In this document: positions 47,135-56,707 of the stretch, in pieces
Layout of the letters: every line of letters starts with the position of its first letter
How positions within the stretch are numbered: position 1 is the stretch's first letter
Assembly (NCBI GenBank): GCA_947259175.1
Contig: CAMYKW010000058.1
Location: 1-56,840 of the forward strand
Origin: an uncultured Gammaproteobacteria bacterium
Lineage (GTDB): Bacteria; Pseudomonadota; Gammaproteobacteria; Arenicellales; JAANXG01
Length of the DNA stretch: 56,840 nucleotides
Reading direction: 5' to 3'
Notes under the pieces: generated by a model
What the model saw: the letters and a program-made list of their open reading frames with translations, nothing else
Databases searched by the model: none
What the model was told of the DNA's origin: nothing
Translations under genes and position numbers: made by a program

Positions 47135-47287
47135 CCGGAGCTTCGCATCGAGGTGTCCCGCGACTATTCATGGTAAACAATCAAAAATACCCACAGCGTT
47201 TCGCTACGGAGTTGAGTTCACCCGGCTCTCCAGGTTTCCTGGCAACAATAGTTGCGGGATCCATGGCCCGATATACGGTCCGTCTGC

Positions 47288-48805
47288 ATGGCACTTTCGT
47301 CGTCTGAGCAATCAAGCGTCCAGCCGTTGGATCTGGCTGCGATCTTTAAGGAAGCGGGCTATGTAGCCGTAGTGGTGCTGGGTTTGACTATCGGATTAGT
47401 TGGATTCAAGACCGAAGATGTACCCGGCGGCTTGGACATCGTCACCCGCTTCGGACAAGTGATTGCAGCGACCCTGGTCGCTTTTGCCGGTCGGGTAGGA
47501 TTCATCCTGCTACGCGAACGGCGATTTCCGCCGGTGTTCATCGGCGGCGGCGCGTTCGGCGCGGCGATGCTGGCGCTTTTGGTCGGTGGCATCGCGTATC
47601 CCGAGTGGGAATGGCAACGGTTGCTGCCGTTTGAAAGCCTGGTGGTCAATTGGCTGATCACCTTGTTCGCCCTGAGTTTGGCGGGTCGCGCCGCCTGGTC
47701 GTGGGTCCATTCGCGACCGTCACAGGCAGTGGTGGACCGCGAGGCGGCAATGGACCGCTTAAGCGCCCAGGTGCAAAGGGCAGCCAAATTCCTCGGGCCG
47801 TTGATGCTCGGGGTCGCGATTGTGTTGCCGTTCCTACCGGTGGCTGACCGCCGACTGCTGGATGTCGCCATCCTCGTTGTCACCTACATCATGCTGGGGT
47901 GGGGGCTCAACATCGTGGTCGGTCTGGCGGGCCTGCTGGATCTGGGGTATGTGGCGTTTTACGCCGTCGGGGCGTACAGCTATGCGCTGCTGGCCATGCA
48001 TTTCGACCTGGGTTTCTGGATCTGCCTGCCCTTCGCCGGGGTCATGGCGGCGTTCGCCGGAATTCTGCTCGGCTTTCCGGTGTTGCGCTTGCGGGGTGAT
48101 TACCTGGCGATAGTCACACTGGGGTTCGGGGAGATGGTGCGCGTTATTCTCCTCAACTGGTATGAGTTTACTCGTGGACCGGACGGTATTTCGGGTATTC
48201 CACGACCGACATTCTTCGGGTTGCCGTTCACCCGCCGTCCCCCCGAGGGCACGCAGTCCTTTCACGAGTTTTTCGGACTCACTTTCTCACCGCTGGACCG
48301 GATCATTTTCTTGTACTACCTGATCCTGGTGCTGGCGTTGATAACGAATTTCTTTACCTTGCGTATTCGGAAACTGCCGGTGGGCCGCGCCTGGGAGGCG
48401 TTGCGCGAAGATGAAATCGCCTGTCGCAGCATCGGCATCAATCCGCGCAACACCAAACTGACTGCGTTCTCTATCGGCGCGATGTTTGGTGGCTTCGGCG
48501 GTTCGTTCTTCGCCACCCGGCAGGGATTCATCAGTCCCGAAAGTTTTACCTTTATCGAGTCCGCCATCATTCTGGCCATCGTGGTGTTAGGCGGATTCGG
48601 CAGCCAGATTGGCGTCGTATTGGCAGCCATCCTGTTGATCGGCTTGCCGGAGTTTTTCCGCGAGCTGCAGCAGTACCGCATGTTGGCGTTCGGCGCGGCC
48701 ATGGTGACGATTATGGTGTGGCGACCCAGTGGCTTGCTGGCGCATCGCGAGCCCACCATCCGTCTTTATCCCCACGGGCCGCCTGAAAAGGAGAAGCCGT
48801 CGTGA
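47288..48805 (+). CDS. livM: Branched-chain amino-acid ABC permease LivM
   Basis: 505 residues from ATG 47288 (TTG 47252 would add 12). Long LivM with an extra N-terminal region of about 150 residues containing several hydrophobic segments before the core ([20 protein letters not shown], then VAILGYPVLRLRG-like [21 protein letters not shown]). It overlaps the livG start by 4 bp (GTGA). Second permease subunit of the importer. Confidence 0.95.
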   Translation: MALSSSEQSSVQPLDLAAIFKEAGYVAVVVLGLTIGLVGFKTEDVPGGLDIVTRFGQVIAATLVAFAGRVGFILLRERRFPPVFIGGGAFGAAMLALLVGGIAYPEWEWQRLLPFESLVVNWLITLFALSLAGRAAWSWVHSRPSQAVVDREAAMDRLSAQVQRAAKFLGPLMLGVAIVLPFLPVADRRLLDVAILVVTYIMLGWGLNIVVGLAGLLDLGYVAFYAVGAYSYALLAMHFDLGFWICLPFAGVMAAFAGILLGFPVLRLRGDYLAIVTLGFGEMVRVILLNWYEFTRGPDGISGIPRPTFFGLPFTRRPPEGTQSFHEFFGLTFSPLDRIIFLYYLILVLALITNFFTLRIRKLPVGRAWEALREDEIACRSIGINPRNTKLTAFSIGAMFGGFGGSFFATRQGFISPESFTFIESAIILAIVVLGGFGSQIGVVLAAILLIGLPEFFRELQQYRMLAFGAAMVTIMVWRPSGLLAHREPTIRLYPHGPPEKEKPS

Positions 48806-49671
48806 ACGCGCGACCTGAGGGGCAGACTCCGCCGTTGATATCGGTGGAGCACCTGACCATGCGTTTCGGGGGGCTGGTGGCTATCGACGATGTTTCATTT
48901 ACCGGGGAGAACCGCCGGATCACCGCAATCATCGGACCCAACGGCGCCGGCAAGACCACGGTATTCAATTGTCTCACCGGGTTTTATAAGCCCACCGTGG
49001 GCCGACTGACCCTGAATCATCCGCGCAAAGGCGAGTTGTTGCTTGAGCGCATGGAAGGTTATCAGATCCCGCAACAAGCGGATGTGGCTCGGACATTCCA
49101 AAACATCCGGTTGTTTCCGGCGATGTCGGTGCTCGAAAATTTGATTGTCGCGCAACACAATCAATTGATGCGCGCATCGGGTTTTTCGGTGGCCGGACTG
49201 TTGGGCATGCGGCGTTATCGCGATGCCGAGAAGAAAGCGGTGGAACGCGCCAAGTACTGGCTGGATCGCACCGGCTTGACCGCCCGCGCCGACTGGGACG
49301 CCGGCAACCTGCCTTATGGTGATCAGCGCCGTCTGGAAATCGCCCGCGCAATGTGTATAGGCCCGGTATTATTGTGCCTGGACGAACCTGCCGCCGGGCT
49401 GAACCCGAGAGAATCCGCAGAATTGAATCAATTGCTGCGCTACATACGCGACGAACACCAGATCGGGTTGTTGCTGATAGAACATGATATGTCGGTGGTG
49501 ATGGAGATTTCCGACCGCATAAACGTTCTCGATTACGGCCGAATGATTGCAGCCGGCACGCCGGATGAGATCAAAAACAATCCCGACGTCATTCGCGCGT
49601 ATTTGGGCGAAACCGAGGACGAGGCGCTGCCGGATGTCGTCGCCCAAGACCTCGAAAACCCGGAGTCGTGA
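48802..49671 (+). CDS. livG: Branched-chain amino-acid ABC ATPase LivG
   Basis: 289 residues from GTG 48802. Walker [10 protein letters not shown], LivG-specific [15 protein letters not shown], the degenerate signature [14 protein letters not shown] and Walker [14 protein letters not shown] are typical of LivG. The C-terminal ~25 residues form an acidic extension. Start and stop overlap its neighbours by 4 bp. Confidence 0.96.
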   Translation: MNARPEGQTPPLISVEHLTMRFGGLVAIDDVSFTGENRRITAIIGPNGAGKTTVFNCLTGFYKPTVGRLTLNHPRKGELLLERMEGYQIPQQADVARTFQNIRLFPAMSVLENLIVAQHNQLMRASGFSVAGLLGMRRYRDAEKKAVERAKYWLDRTGLTARADWDAGNLPYGDQRRLEIARAMCIGPVLLCLDEPAAGLNPRESAELNQLLRYIRDEHQIGLLLIEHDMSVVMEISDRINVLDYGRMIAAGTPDEIKNNPDVIRAYLGETEDEALPDVVAQDLENPES

Positions 49672-50393
49672 GTGTGAGCCTGCTGAACGCAACCGGTATC
49701 CATACTTTTTACGGCCGTATCGAAGCGCTCCGGGGGGTGGACGTAAGCATCGATGAGGGCGAAATCGTTACCCTCATCGGCGCCAACGGCGCGGGTAAAT
49801 CCACCCTGCTGATGACGATATGCGGTAGTCCCCGCGCCTCGGCGGGGACGGTGGAGTTCGACGGCGCGGACATCACTCACTTGCTAACGCATCAGATCAT
49901 TCGCCGCGGCATCGCGCAGTCCCCTGAGGGGCGGCGTATTTTTCCGTTCATGACTGTGCTCGAAAACCTGCAAATGGGCGCGGCGATAAGCGATCCGGCT
50001 TATTATGATGAAGATTTGGAGCGGGTATTCACGTTGTATCCGATCTTGAAGGAACGCCAGCACCAGAGGGGCGGCACCCTGTCCGGTGGCGAGCAGCAGA
50101 TGTTGGCCATAGCCCGGGCGTTGATGAGCCGGCCACGGTTGTTGTTGCTGGACGAGCCATCCCTGGGATTGGCGCCGCTTCTGGTGCAGCAGATTTTTAA
50201 GGTCATCAGGGAAATCAACGAACAACAGGGGGTCACCGTGTTTCTTGTGGAGCAGAACGCGTTTCATGCTTTACGTCTGGCACATCGAGGATATGTAATG
50301 GCTAATGGCCGGATCATCATGTCGGGGACCGGCCAGGAACTGTTGTCGAACAAGGAGATCCGCGCAGCGTATCTGGAGGGCGGGCACAAATGA
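49668..50393 (+). CDS. livF: Branched-chain amino-acid ABC ATPase LivF
   Basis: 241 residues from GTG 49668, overlapping the livG stop (GTGA); GTG 49674 is also possible. Walker A GANGAGKST, signature LSGGEQQMLAIARAL, Walker B LLLLDEPSLGLAP and VEQNAFHALRLAHRGYVMANG are the LivF pattern. It overlaps the following small membrane gene by 4 bp. Confidence 0.96.
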   Translation: MSVSLLNATGIHTFYGRIEALRGVDVSIDEGEIVTLIGANGAGKSTLLMTICGSPRASAGTVEFDGADITHLLTHQIIRRGIAQSPEGRRIFPFMTVLENLQMGAAISDPAYYDEDLERVFTLYPILKERQHQRGGTLSGGEQQMLAIARALMSRPRLLLLDEPSLGLAPLLVQQIFKVIREINEQQGVTVFLVEQNAFHALRLAHRGYVMANGRIIMSGTGQELLSNKEIRAAYLEGGHK

Positions 50394-50755
50394 ATTCGCT
50401 ATCGCTGTTGGGTACGTCATGGCAGGTGTTTCTTCTTGTTACCGTAATGGTCATGGGTTTCGTCGCCTTTATGACGGGGCAGGCGACCGCCAACACCTGG
50501 AAACCGATGTGGCATGCGCTGATCTATTGCTTGTTCTTGGGTCTTGCCGACCGGTTTTTAATCTACGCTTTGTTTGAGGGTGAGTTGCTGTCTTTCACCG
50601 GCTATCTTGTCGATACCGCGGTGTTGATTATCATCGCCCTGTTTGCGTATCGGTTGACACAAGCCCGGAAAATGGTGAGTCAGTATCCGTGGCGGTACCG
50701 GCGTGCGGGGCTGTTTGGGTGGAAGTCGATAGATTCGAGCGATACCGGCGGTTGA
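50390..50755 (+). CDS. Small membrane protein of the liv operon (DUF6867-like)
   Basis: 121 residues with three hydrophobic segments (about 10-30, 43-60, 70-88) and a basic C-terminal stretch with YPWRYRRAGLFGW. I recall this small protein type (DUF6867) next to livF in some proteobacterial liv operons; its role is unknown. It overlaps livF by 4 bp and precedes the binding-protein gene, so it is likely an accessory subunit or stability factor of the importer. Confidence 0.75.
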   Translation: MNSLSLLGTSWQVFLLVTVMVMGFVAFMTGQATANTWKPMWHALIYCLFLGLADRFLIYALFEGELLSFTGYLVDTAVLIIIALFAYRLTQARKMVSQYPWRYRRAGLFGWKSIDSSDTGG

Positions 50756-50878
50756 CCGGTCAAGCTGATGTTACGCCGATATCACATATGCTACATTTAC
50801 CCGCACTTGCATCAAGGATGTTCTGTAGTGAGGATGGAGCCGACTATTTACTAACCCCATTTGGAGGATAATTTAGCA

Positions 50879-51979
50879 ATGAAGAAACTGACAACTGCAA
50901 CAATCGTTACCGCGCTGGCGGGTTTGTTTGCTGCTTCGGGTGCGATGGCCGACATCAAGATTGCCGTCGCCGGCCCGATGACCGGCCAGTACGCTTCGTT
51001 CGGTGAGCAGATGAAGCGCGGCGCGGAAATGGCGGTCGCGGATATTAATGCCGCCGGCGGCGTGATGGGGCAGAAGCTTCAACTGAGTATCGAAGACGAC
51101 GCCTGCGATCCCAAACAGGCGGTAGCGATTGCCAATAAAATGGCCAGCGACGGCGTAATCTTCGTCGCCGGCCACTTCTGCTCCGGGTCCTCGATCCCGG
51201 CCTCAAAGGTTTACGAAGAGGAGAACATGCTGCAGATCTCGCCTGCGTCGACCAATCCGAAACTGACCGAGGAAGGTGGTCCCAATGTGTTCCGTACTTG
51301 CGGCCGTGACGATCAACAAGGCAGCGTGGCAGGTAATTTCCTCGCCGACACCTACGCCGGTAAAAAGATCGCGATCCTTCACGACAAGACCGCGTACGGA
51401 AAAGGCCTCGCGGATGAAACCATGAAACAACTCAACAAGCGTGGCATGAAGGAGGCCATGTACGAGGCCTACACCGCCGGTGAAAAGGACTATTCGGCGC
51501 TGGTTTCGAAAATGAAAGGCGCCGCTATCGATGTATTTTATCTGGGTGGTTACCATACCGAGGCCGGCCTGATGATCCGCCAGGCCCGCGAGCAGGGATA
51601 CAATGTGCAGCTGGTCTCGGGCGATGCTCTGGTGACCGATGAGTTCTGGAAAATCACCGGCAACGCCGGACAAGGTACGTTAATGACTTTCAGCCCCGAT
51701 CCACGCAAGAATCCGTCCGCAGCGCCGGTGGTGAAGAAGTTCCGCGATGGCGGTTACGAGCCGGAGGGTTACACCTTGTATACCTATGGCGCGATTCAGG
51801 CTTGGGTCGATGCAGTGAACAAGGCGGGAAGCACCGATACCGACAAGGTGATCGGCGCACTGCGTAATAACCAGTTTGACACGGTGCTGGGTAAGATCGG
51901 CTTCGACGGTAAAGGTGATGTTACTGCACCGGGTTACGTGTTTTATGTTTGGAAGGACGGTACTTACGATTACCTGTAA
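50879..51979 (+). CDS. livK: Branched-chain amino-acid binding protein LivK/LivJ
   Basis: 366 residues from ATG 50879, with TTGGAGGA upstream. Signal peptide ends near GAMA|DIKIAVAGPMTGQYAS. The Leu/Ile/Val-binding fold shows GEQMKRGAEMAVADINAAGG, EDDACDPKQAVAIANK and the cleft segment GHFCSGSSIPAS. It binds the amino acid in the periplasm and delivers it to LivHM. It lies 123 bp after the small membrane gene, which could allow extra expression. A strong terminator follows. Confidence 0.96.
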   Translation: MKKLTTATIVTALAGLFAASGAMADIKIAVAGPMTGQYASFGEQMKRGAEMAVADINAAGGVMGQKLQLSIEDDACDPKQAVAIANKMASDGVIFVAGHFCSGSSIPASKVYEEENMLQISPASTNPKLTEEGGPNVFRTCGRDDQQGSVAGNFLADTYAGKKIAILHDKTAYGKGLADETMKQLNKRGMKEAMYEAYTAGEKDYSALVSKMKGAAIDVFYLGGYHTEAGLMIRQAREQGYNVQLVSGDALVTDEFWKITGNAGQGTLMTFSPDPRKNPSAAPVVKKFRDGGYEPEGYTLYTYGAIQAWVDAVNKAGSTDTDKVIGALRNNQFDTVLGKIGFDGKGDVTAPGYVFYVWKDGTYDYL

Positions 51980-52001
51980 GTTGCGATCTGGTAATCACGA
52001 G

Positions 52002-52035
52002 GCCCGGCGGCCGTCAGGCTCGCCGGGCTTTTTTT
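52002..52035 (+). terminator. Rho-independent terminator of the liv operon
   Basis: Stem GCCCGGCG (52002-52009) pairs with CGCCGGGC (52021-52028), followed by seven T residues. It sits 23 nt after the livK stop. ispG on the opposite strand ends at 52082. Confidence 0.93.
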
Positions 52036-52081
52036 GTCTTCCGATGCGAGCAGCCGCAGCGAAGCAAACAGCGCGAGGATT

Positions 52082-53224
52082 CTAACGATTGGTTTTTGCT
52101 GCGATCAGCTGATCCAGCTCTTGTTTTAAACGCGGCAGAATTTCGTCGTATTTGTAGGCTCCAACCTTTTGTGGGCCGCGTTTCAGGTTCACGTACTTGG
52201 GGCCGCACCACAGTCCAAGATCGGCATCGTCGGTTTCGCCCGGTCCGTTGACGCGGCATCCCATCACCGCGATGGTGATCGCGTAGTTCTGGGCATAGTC
52301 AGTCAACGTTTTGACCTTCTGCGCCAGTTCAACGAATGACTCGTTTTCAACCCGGGAACAACTCGGGCAGCTGATGATATTCAGTTTTTCGTTGTCAAAA
52401 CGAACCACGCTGCGCACCCGTCCGGCGTAGATGTCATTGACAATTTCGTGGCCGACGCGCACTTCGTCCGCCTTGTCTACATTGGGCAGGGTGAGCGATA
52501 CGCGCACCGTGTCGCCGATTCCAACGCCGATCAACTGCTCAAAGGCGATGCGAGTCTTCACCACGCCGTCCGGCGGCATGCCGGCCTCGGTGACGCCTAG
52601 ATGCAAAGGAACGTCCGGGCGCTGGGCGGCGAAACGGCGATTAGCGGTTACGACTTTGTTGGGGTTGGAGTCTTTCAAAGACACGCAATAGCGGCGAAAG
52701 CCGATGGCGTCGAGCAGATCACAATGTTCCAGGGCGCTGTCCACCATTGGCGACACGGTATCGTCCGCCGGATATTCGCCGAGTTTGTCGGGATCGACGG
52801 AACCGCTGTTCACGCCCACCCGCACAGCACAATCGTTGGCGCCGGCGATATCCGCCAGGTATCGGACTTTGTCCTGCCAGGGCTTGTGTTTTTCATGGTG
52901 GTACAGGTGTCCCGGATTGTAGCGAATCTTCTCTACATGGGGCGCCACCAACTCGGCCATGCGGTAATTCTCCTGCAGATCTACGGACAACGTGACGTCG
53001 GTGTGTTGTGTTATCACCGTCAACGCCTCGGCGTCTTTGCGGTTGTCTATCGCGATACGCACAATTCCGGCGCCGGCGGCGGCGAGGTCGTTGGCTTGAG
53101 ACACGGTTGCATCGATGTCCTGGGTGCGAGTGGCGCACATACTCTGTACTACAATGGGGTGATGCGCCCCGATAGTCACTTTACCGATGGCAACGGATCG
53201 CGTCGGGTTACGAACGATATGCAT
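52082..53224 (-). CDS. ispG: 4-hydroxy-3-methylbut-2-enyl diphosphate synthase
   Basis: 380 residues, the penultimate MEP-pathway enzyme making the isoprenoid precursor HMBPP. TIM-barrel start [27 protein letters not shown], and the iron-sulfur Cys residues in IISCPSCSR (near 280-288) and [12 protein letters not shown] (near 326-337) are clear. It is monocistronic and divergent from birA, with 142 bp between their starts. Confidence 0.96.
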   Translation of the reverse strand: MHIVRNPTRSVAIGKVTIGAHHPIVVQSMCATRTQDIDATVSQANDLAAAGAGIVRIAIDNRKDAEALTVITQHTDVTLSVDLQENYRMAELVAPHVEKIRYNPGHLYHHEKHKPWQDKVRYLADIAGANDCAVRVGVNSGSVDPDKLGEYPADDTVSPMVDSALEHCDLLDAIGFRRYCVSLKDSNPNKVVTANRRFAAQRPDVPLHLGVTEAGMPPDGVVKTRIAFEQLIGVGIGDTVRVSLTLPNVDKADEVRVGHEIVNDIYAGRVRSVVRFDNEKLNIISCPSCSRVENESFVELAQKVKTLTDYAQNYAITIAVMGCRVNGPGETDDADLGLWCGPKYVNLKRGPQKVGAYKYDEILPRLKQELDQLIAAKTNR

Positions 53225-53366
53225 AGATTACATGGTGCGTCAGATCCGGGGGGATCGTAAACTAATCGTTTCCGTCGCCAAGCGCAATGGCTGGGGGGCC
53301 GACAGTCACCCCGGGTACCGTGCAATCCAGGCTGGGGCTGATGATCCCGGCACCGACAAACACGCC

Positions 53367-54353
53367 GTGTCTAACGATAACAGAAACCGACTGCTGGCCT
53401 TATTGAGTACCGGTCGACTCACATCGGGCACCGCGCTCGGCGAACGTCTCAACATGTCCCGCTCGGCGGTGCACAAACACGTGCAGGCGCTGATGCGTCA
53501 GGGCGTTCCCATTCACCGCGTGCCGGGTCGCGGTTACCGTTTGTCCCACGACGTGCACTTGCTCGATTCGTCCTGCATTCGGCGTGGTTTGCATGCGGAT
53601 ATTGCCCAACGAATCACCCAAGTCACGGTTTTGCAGCAAGTCGATTCAACCAACAACTGGTTGCTGCACAGGCAGGAACAGTCCGGTATACATGGCCACG
53701 TATGCGCCGCGGAGGCGCAAACCCGGGGCCGCGGCCGGCGCGGACATGGTTGGGTGGCGACGCCCTACCGCAATGTGATGTTTTCCGTTGGATGGGAGTT
53801 CTCCACCTGGCCGGAGTCGGTCACCGGTCTCGGGTTGGCGGCCTCGGTGGCGGTGGTGCGCGGATTGCGCGGTTTATCGATCTGCGACGTTGGTATTAAG
53901 TGGCCCAATGACCTGATGGTCGGCGGCGCGAAACTCGGCGGCATCTTGATCGACGTCCATGGTGAATCCGCCGGTGAATGCGTCGCCGTCATCGGTATCG
54001 GCATCAACGTACGTATCGAGGGTGCGGACGCCGCCGCTATCGACCAGCCCTACACGGACCTCAGCACGGTGATGGGGGAGGCAATCGATCGAAACCAGTT
54101 GATTGCTGCGTGCGGAACAGAGATAGTCCGGATGTTGGATCGGTTCGGCGAAATTGGATTTAACGCTTTCAAGGAGGAGTGGGAGCGCCTGCACGCATAT
54201 TCGGGTTGCCGGGTCACGGCGTTGGGTCATGGAAGTGAGATTCGTGGGCGTGTTGCGGGCGCCAGCGAAACCGGCGCATTGCTGATAATAGATGACCACG
54301 GTCGCACGCATCGCTTCATGTCGGGTGACGTCCGTTTGCTGTTGGATCGATGA
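53367..54353 (+). CDS. birA: Biotin-protein ligase / biotin repressor
   Basis: 328 residues from GTG 53367 (E. coli BirA is 321). The N-terminal winged helix (NMSRSAVHKHVQALMRQGV) suggests a repressor as well as a ligase. The catalytic part has QTRGRGRRGHGWVA, IKWPNDLMVGGAKLGGIL and GIGINVRI. The frame is open to 53187 but the upstream codons do not look like BirA. It overlaps coaX by 4 bp. Confidence 0.94.
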   Translation: MSNDNRNRLLALLSTGRLTSGTALGERLNMSRSAVHKHVQALMRQGVPIHRVPGRGYRLSHDVHLLDSSCIRRGLHADIAQRITQVTVLQQVDSTNNWLLHRQEQSGIHGHVCAAEAQTRGRGRRGHGWVATPYRNVMFSVGWEFSTWPESVTGLGLAASVAVVRGLRGLSICDVGIKWPNDLMVGGAKLGGILIDVHGESAGECVAVIGIGINVRIEGADAAAIDQPYTDLSTVMGEAIDRNQLIAACGTEIVRMLDRFGEIGFNAFKEEWERLHAYSGCRVTALGHGSEIRGRVAGASETGALLIIDDHGRTHRFMSGDVRLLLDR

Positions 54354-55087
54354 ATCTGCTGATTGACGTTGGCAATAATTACTTGAAATGGGCGCTGGTG
54401 GAGAACGGCCATTGGGATGGTGGATTCTCCACCGCCATCCCGGATGGACGAACCGGCCTGTTTGATTCGTGCTGGGGCCGCTTGACGACGCCGCAACGGA
54501 TCGTGGCGTCCAACGTGCGCGGCGAGGGGTTCAAGTCCGAGCTCAGTGACTGGTGCCAGAGTCAGTGGCGGGTTACCCCCGAGTTTCTCGAACCGGCGGC
54601 GTCCGCCTACGGCATCGTCAATAGCTACCATGATCCCCAGCAGCTCGGACCGGATCGCTGGGCGGCATTGATCGGCGCGCGCGCGCTCGCGGACGGCGTC
54701 GTCGTAGTCGTTGATTGCGGCACCGCAATTACGGTGGACACCTTGAGTGCCGACAACGTGTTCTTGGGCGGCGCGATCCTTCCGGGATTGACCCTGGCCG
54801 GCGAGTGCCTGTTGGTCAGCACGCGCGGCATCGGTGCAAGCAGTGCGGCTACCATATCGGTGTTTGGACGTTCAACCGCGGAATGCGTCTCGAGCGGCGT
54901 TAATTATGGGTTGGCCGGCGGCATTGACCGGCTCGTGGGAGAGATTGAAAAAGCGCTGAATCAGGACCTAAGCTTGTATCTTACGGGTGGAGACGCGGTC
55001 CGCGTACAACCGTTGTTGAAGTCGCAATCCCGGCTGGAGCCGGAACTGGTGTTGAAAGGTTTGCTCGAGGCGCTGAACAGCTTATGA
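54350..55087 (+). CDS. coaX: Type III pantothenate kinase
   Basis: 245 residues, phosphorylating pantothenate in the first step of CoA synthesis. ASKHA-fold motifs: DVGNNYLKWAL at the N-terminus, LGPDRWAALIGA near 98-109, and VVDCGTAITVDTL near 120-132. Coupled to birA by ATGA and to the SPOR gene by a 4-bp overlap. The birA-coaX-SPOR order is frequent in gammaproteobacteria. Confidence 0.95.
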   Translation: MNLLIDVGNNYLKWALVENGHWDGGFSTAIPDGRTGLFDSCWGRLTTPQRIVASNVRGEGFKSELSDWCQSQWRVTPEFLEPAASAYGIVNSYHDPQQLGPDRWAALIGARALADGVVVVVDCGTAITVDTLSADNVFLGGAILPGLTLAGECLLVSTRGIGASSAATISVFGRSTAECVSSGVNYGLAGGIDRLVGEIEKALNQDLSLYLTGGDAVRVQPLLKSQSRLEPELVLKGLLEALNSL

Positions 55088-55713
55088 AATGGGTATTCGC
55101 ATTACTGGTGTTGGTCAACGTCGGCATGTACCTGTGGGCGACCGGACACAAGACCAGCGGTTCACCGTCAGCCCGAACCGTGGTAAATACCGAAGGAATG
55201 AGGCTGCTGAGTGAGTTGCCCGCAGCAAGAAACAATCGCAGTGCCCGTTCTTGTTATCGCGTCGGTCCGTTCTCTGAGGAGGATGGTTCAATCCAGGCGG
55301 CGGCGACTCTCAATGCATTGTCGGTCGTGTACACATCCTTGACCATCAAGAAACGGCAAGTGCGTGCGTACCGGGTATACCTTGGCCCGTTCAATACCTC
55401 GGAACAAATCGAAACCCAGCGCAACATATTACGCAGTAGCGGTATTAACGAGCACTACGTCAAGAGCGAGCGCGACACGCAAGATTTGATCTCTTTGGGT
55501 CTTTTTTCGCAGCAGGCGAGGGCGGATGACTTTTTACAGCAGTTGAACAAGAAGGATATTCGCGCAAAGACGCGACCCGAGAATCGCACCCTGGGGCCGA
55601 CTTATTGGTTGGAACTGCACGATCTCGAGTCGAATTCCGGGGTACTCGCGGCGCTGCGCGAGACCCAGTGGCCGGGTGACCGCGCCCGCCTTAGGGTTTT
55701 CCCCTGCAGCTGA
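55084..55713 (+). CDS. SPOR-domain membrane protein
   Basis: 209 residues. A short N-terminal helix (KWVFALLVLVNVGMYLWA) is followed by an extracytoplasmic region with two SPOR-like segments: CYRVGPFSEEDGSIQAAATL and later SLGLFSQQARADDFLQQL, with GPTYWLELHD near the end. SPOR domains bind denuded peptidoglycan glycans at division sites. It is the last gene of the birA-coaX set. Confidence 0.85.
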   Translation: MKWVFALLVLVNVGMYLWATGHKTSGSPSARTVVNTEGMRLLSELPAARNNRSARSCYRVGPFSEEDGSIQAAATLNALSVVYTSLTIKKRQVRAYRVYLGPFNTSEQIETQRNILRSSGINEHYVKSERDTQDLISLGLFSQQARADDFLQQLNKKDIRAKTRPENRTLGPTYWLELHDLESNSGVLAALRETQWPGDRARLRVFPCS

Positions 55714-56048
55714 ATCACGATCAGACCCTGGTTCGGGCAGCCGGCTCGCTCACGGGGCGGGGCGATGGATGAACACTGCGGGCCAAACCGGGCACGGCGA
55801 TCCGCCGCTTCGCGTCCGTTTCTTATCGGGTGGCTGTTGGATTCACCGCCGGCCCGTAAGCGATAGACGCCGCCGATTTCCCCTGGATCCGTGTGGAAAT
55901 AGCATCAGGATGTGGGCCCGACATCCGCGTCCACCGGGCATCGCCCGCCACCTCGGTCGCGGCCCGGTTTCAGGACCGAGACCCACACCCACTCACGGAG
56001 GTCGACTCGCAACCCGATTCTTCCTACAATCCGCCCCCCGGCGGCGTG
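55714..56048. other. Intergenic region upstream of the tRNA genes
   Basis: A 335-bp gap holding the likely tRNA promoter near its end. Nothing else recognisable; the small ORF on the plus strand is low-information and overlaps the tRNA. Confidence 0.4.
56002..56030 (+). promoter_or_regulatory. Probable stable-RNA promoter for tRNA-Thr
   Basis: TCGACT (56002-56007), 17 nt, TACAAT (56025-56030), then a GC-rich discriminator CCGCCCCCC, the hallmark of stringently controlled promoters. The tRNA begins 18 nt downstream. Confidence 0.5.
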
Positions 56049-56121
56049 GCCCGCATAGCTCAGCTGGTAGAGCAGCTGATTTGTAATCAGCCGGTCGGGG
56101 GTTCGAGTCCCTCTGCGGGCT
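56049..56121 (+). tRNA. tRNA-Thr (anticodon TGT)
   Basis: The acceptor GCCCGCA pairs with TGCGGGC (56114-56120). The D-arm AGCTCAGCTGGTAGAGC, anticodon arm CTGATTTGTAATCAG and T-arm GGTTCGAGTCCC are canonical. The discriminator is T, followed by CCG, so the 3' CCA is not encoded. Corresponds to thrU in the E. coli order. Confidence 0.97.
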
Positions 56122-56153
56122 CCGGAATGCGTGAAAAAATCTACGGATTTTAA

Positions 56154-56183
56154 TTGACAGTGCCTCATAATTTTTACGACAAT
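56154..56183 (+). promoter_or_regulatory. Possible second promoter before tRNA-Tyr
   Basis: Consensus TTGACA (56154-56159), an 18-nt spacer and GACAAT (56178-56183), 16 nt before tRNA-Tyr. It would let tRNA-Tyr-Gly-Thr and tuf be transcribed apart from tRNA-Thr(TGT). Confidence 0.45.
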
Positions 56184-56199
56184 AACGGGTTACGCTTTT

Positions 56200-56284
56200 G
56201 GAGGGGTTCCCGAGCGGTCAAAGGGATCAGACTGTAAATCTGACGGCTCAGCCTTCGGAGGTTCGAATCCTCCCCCCTCCACCA
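56200..56284 (+). tRNA. tRNA-Tyr (anticodon GTA)
   Basis: An 85-nt class II tRNA with long variable arm. The acceptor GGAGGGG pairs with CCCCTCC, with CCA encoded. Anticodon arm AGACTGTAAATCT. Corresponds to tyrU. Confidence 0.97.
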
Positions 56285-56382
56285 GTTCATGCTGGAGACA
56301 GGCGCCACGGCGCAGCCAACTGCCGTGGACGTTTCGGAGCGGATGAGTTCGGACTGCAGGCACCGGTTTCCTGATTCCCGAT

Positions 56383-56456
56383 GCGGGTGTAGTTCAACGG
56401 TAGAACCTCAGCCTTCCAAGCTGATGATGTGGGTTCGATTCCCATCACCCGCTCCA
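56383..56456 (+). tRNA. tRNA-Gly (anticodon TCC)
   Basis: 74 nt. The acceptor GCGGGTG pairs with CACCCGC, with TCCA at the end. Anticodon arm CAGCCTTCCAAGCTG. Corresponds to glyT. Confidence 0.97.
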
Positions 56457-56557
56457 ACAGTGGTGAGACGGAGGTCAGTTTATGACATGGGGGTCGGAGT
56501 TGATTTTTAACGCAGACAAAAGGTGATTCGGAAAATTGACTCCCAACGCACATGCGA

Positions 56558-56633
<76 letters not shown>

Positions 56634-56707
56634 GTTGAGGAAAGTGACAGTACGCCACAGGCAAATAAGCGAGCAGCCGAAATCCTGCTCAGATTCATCG
56701 GACTTAA

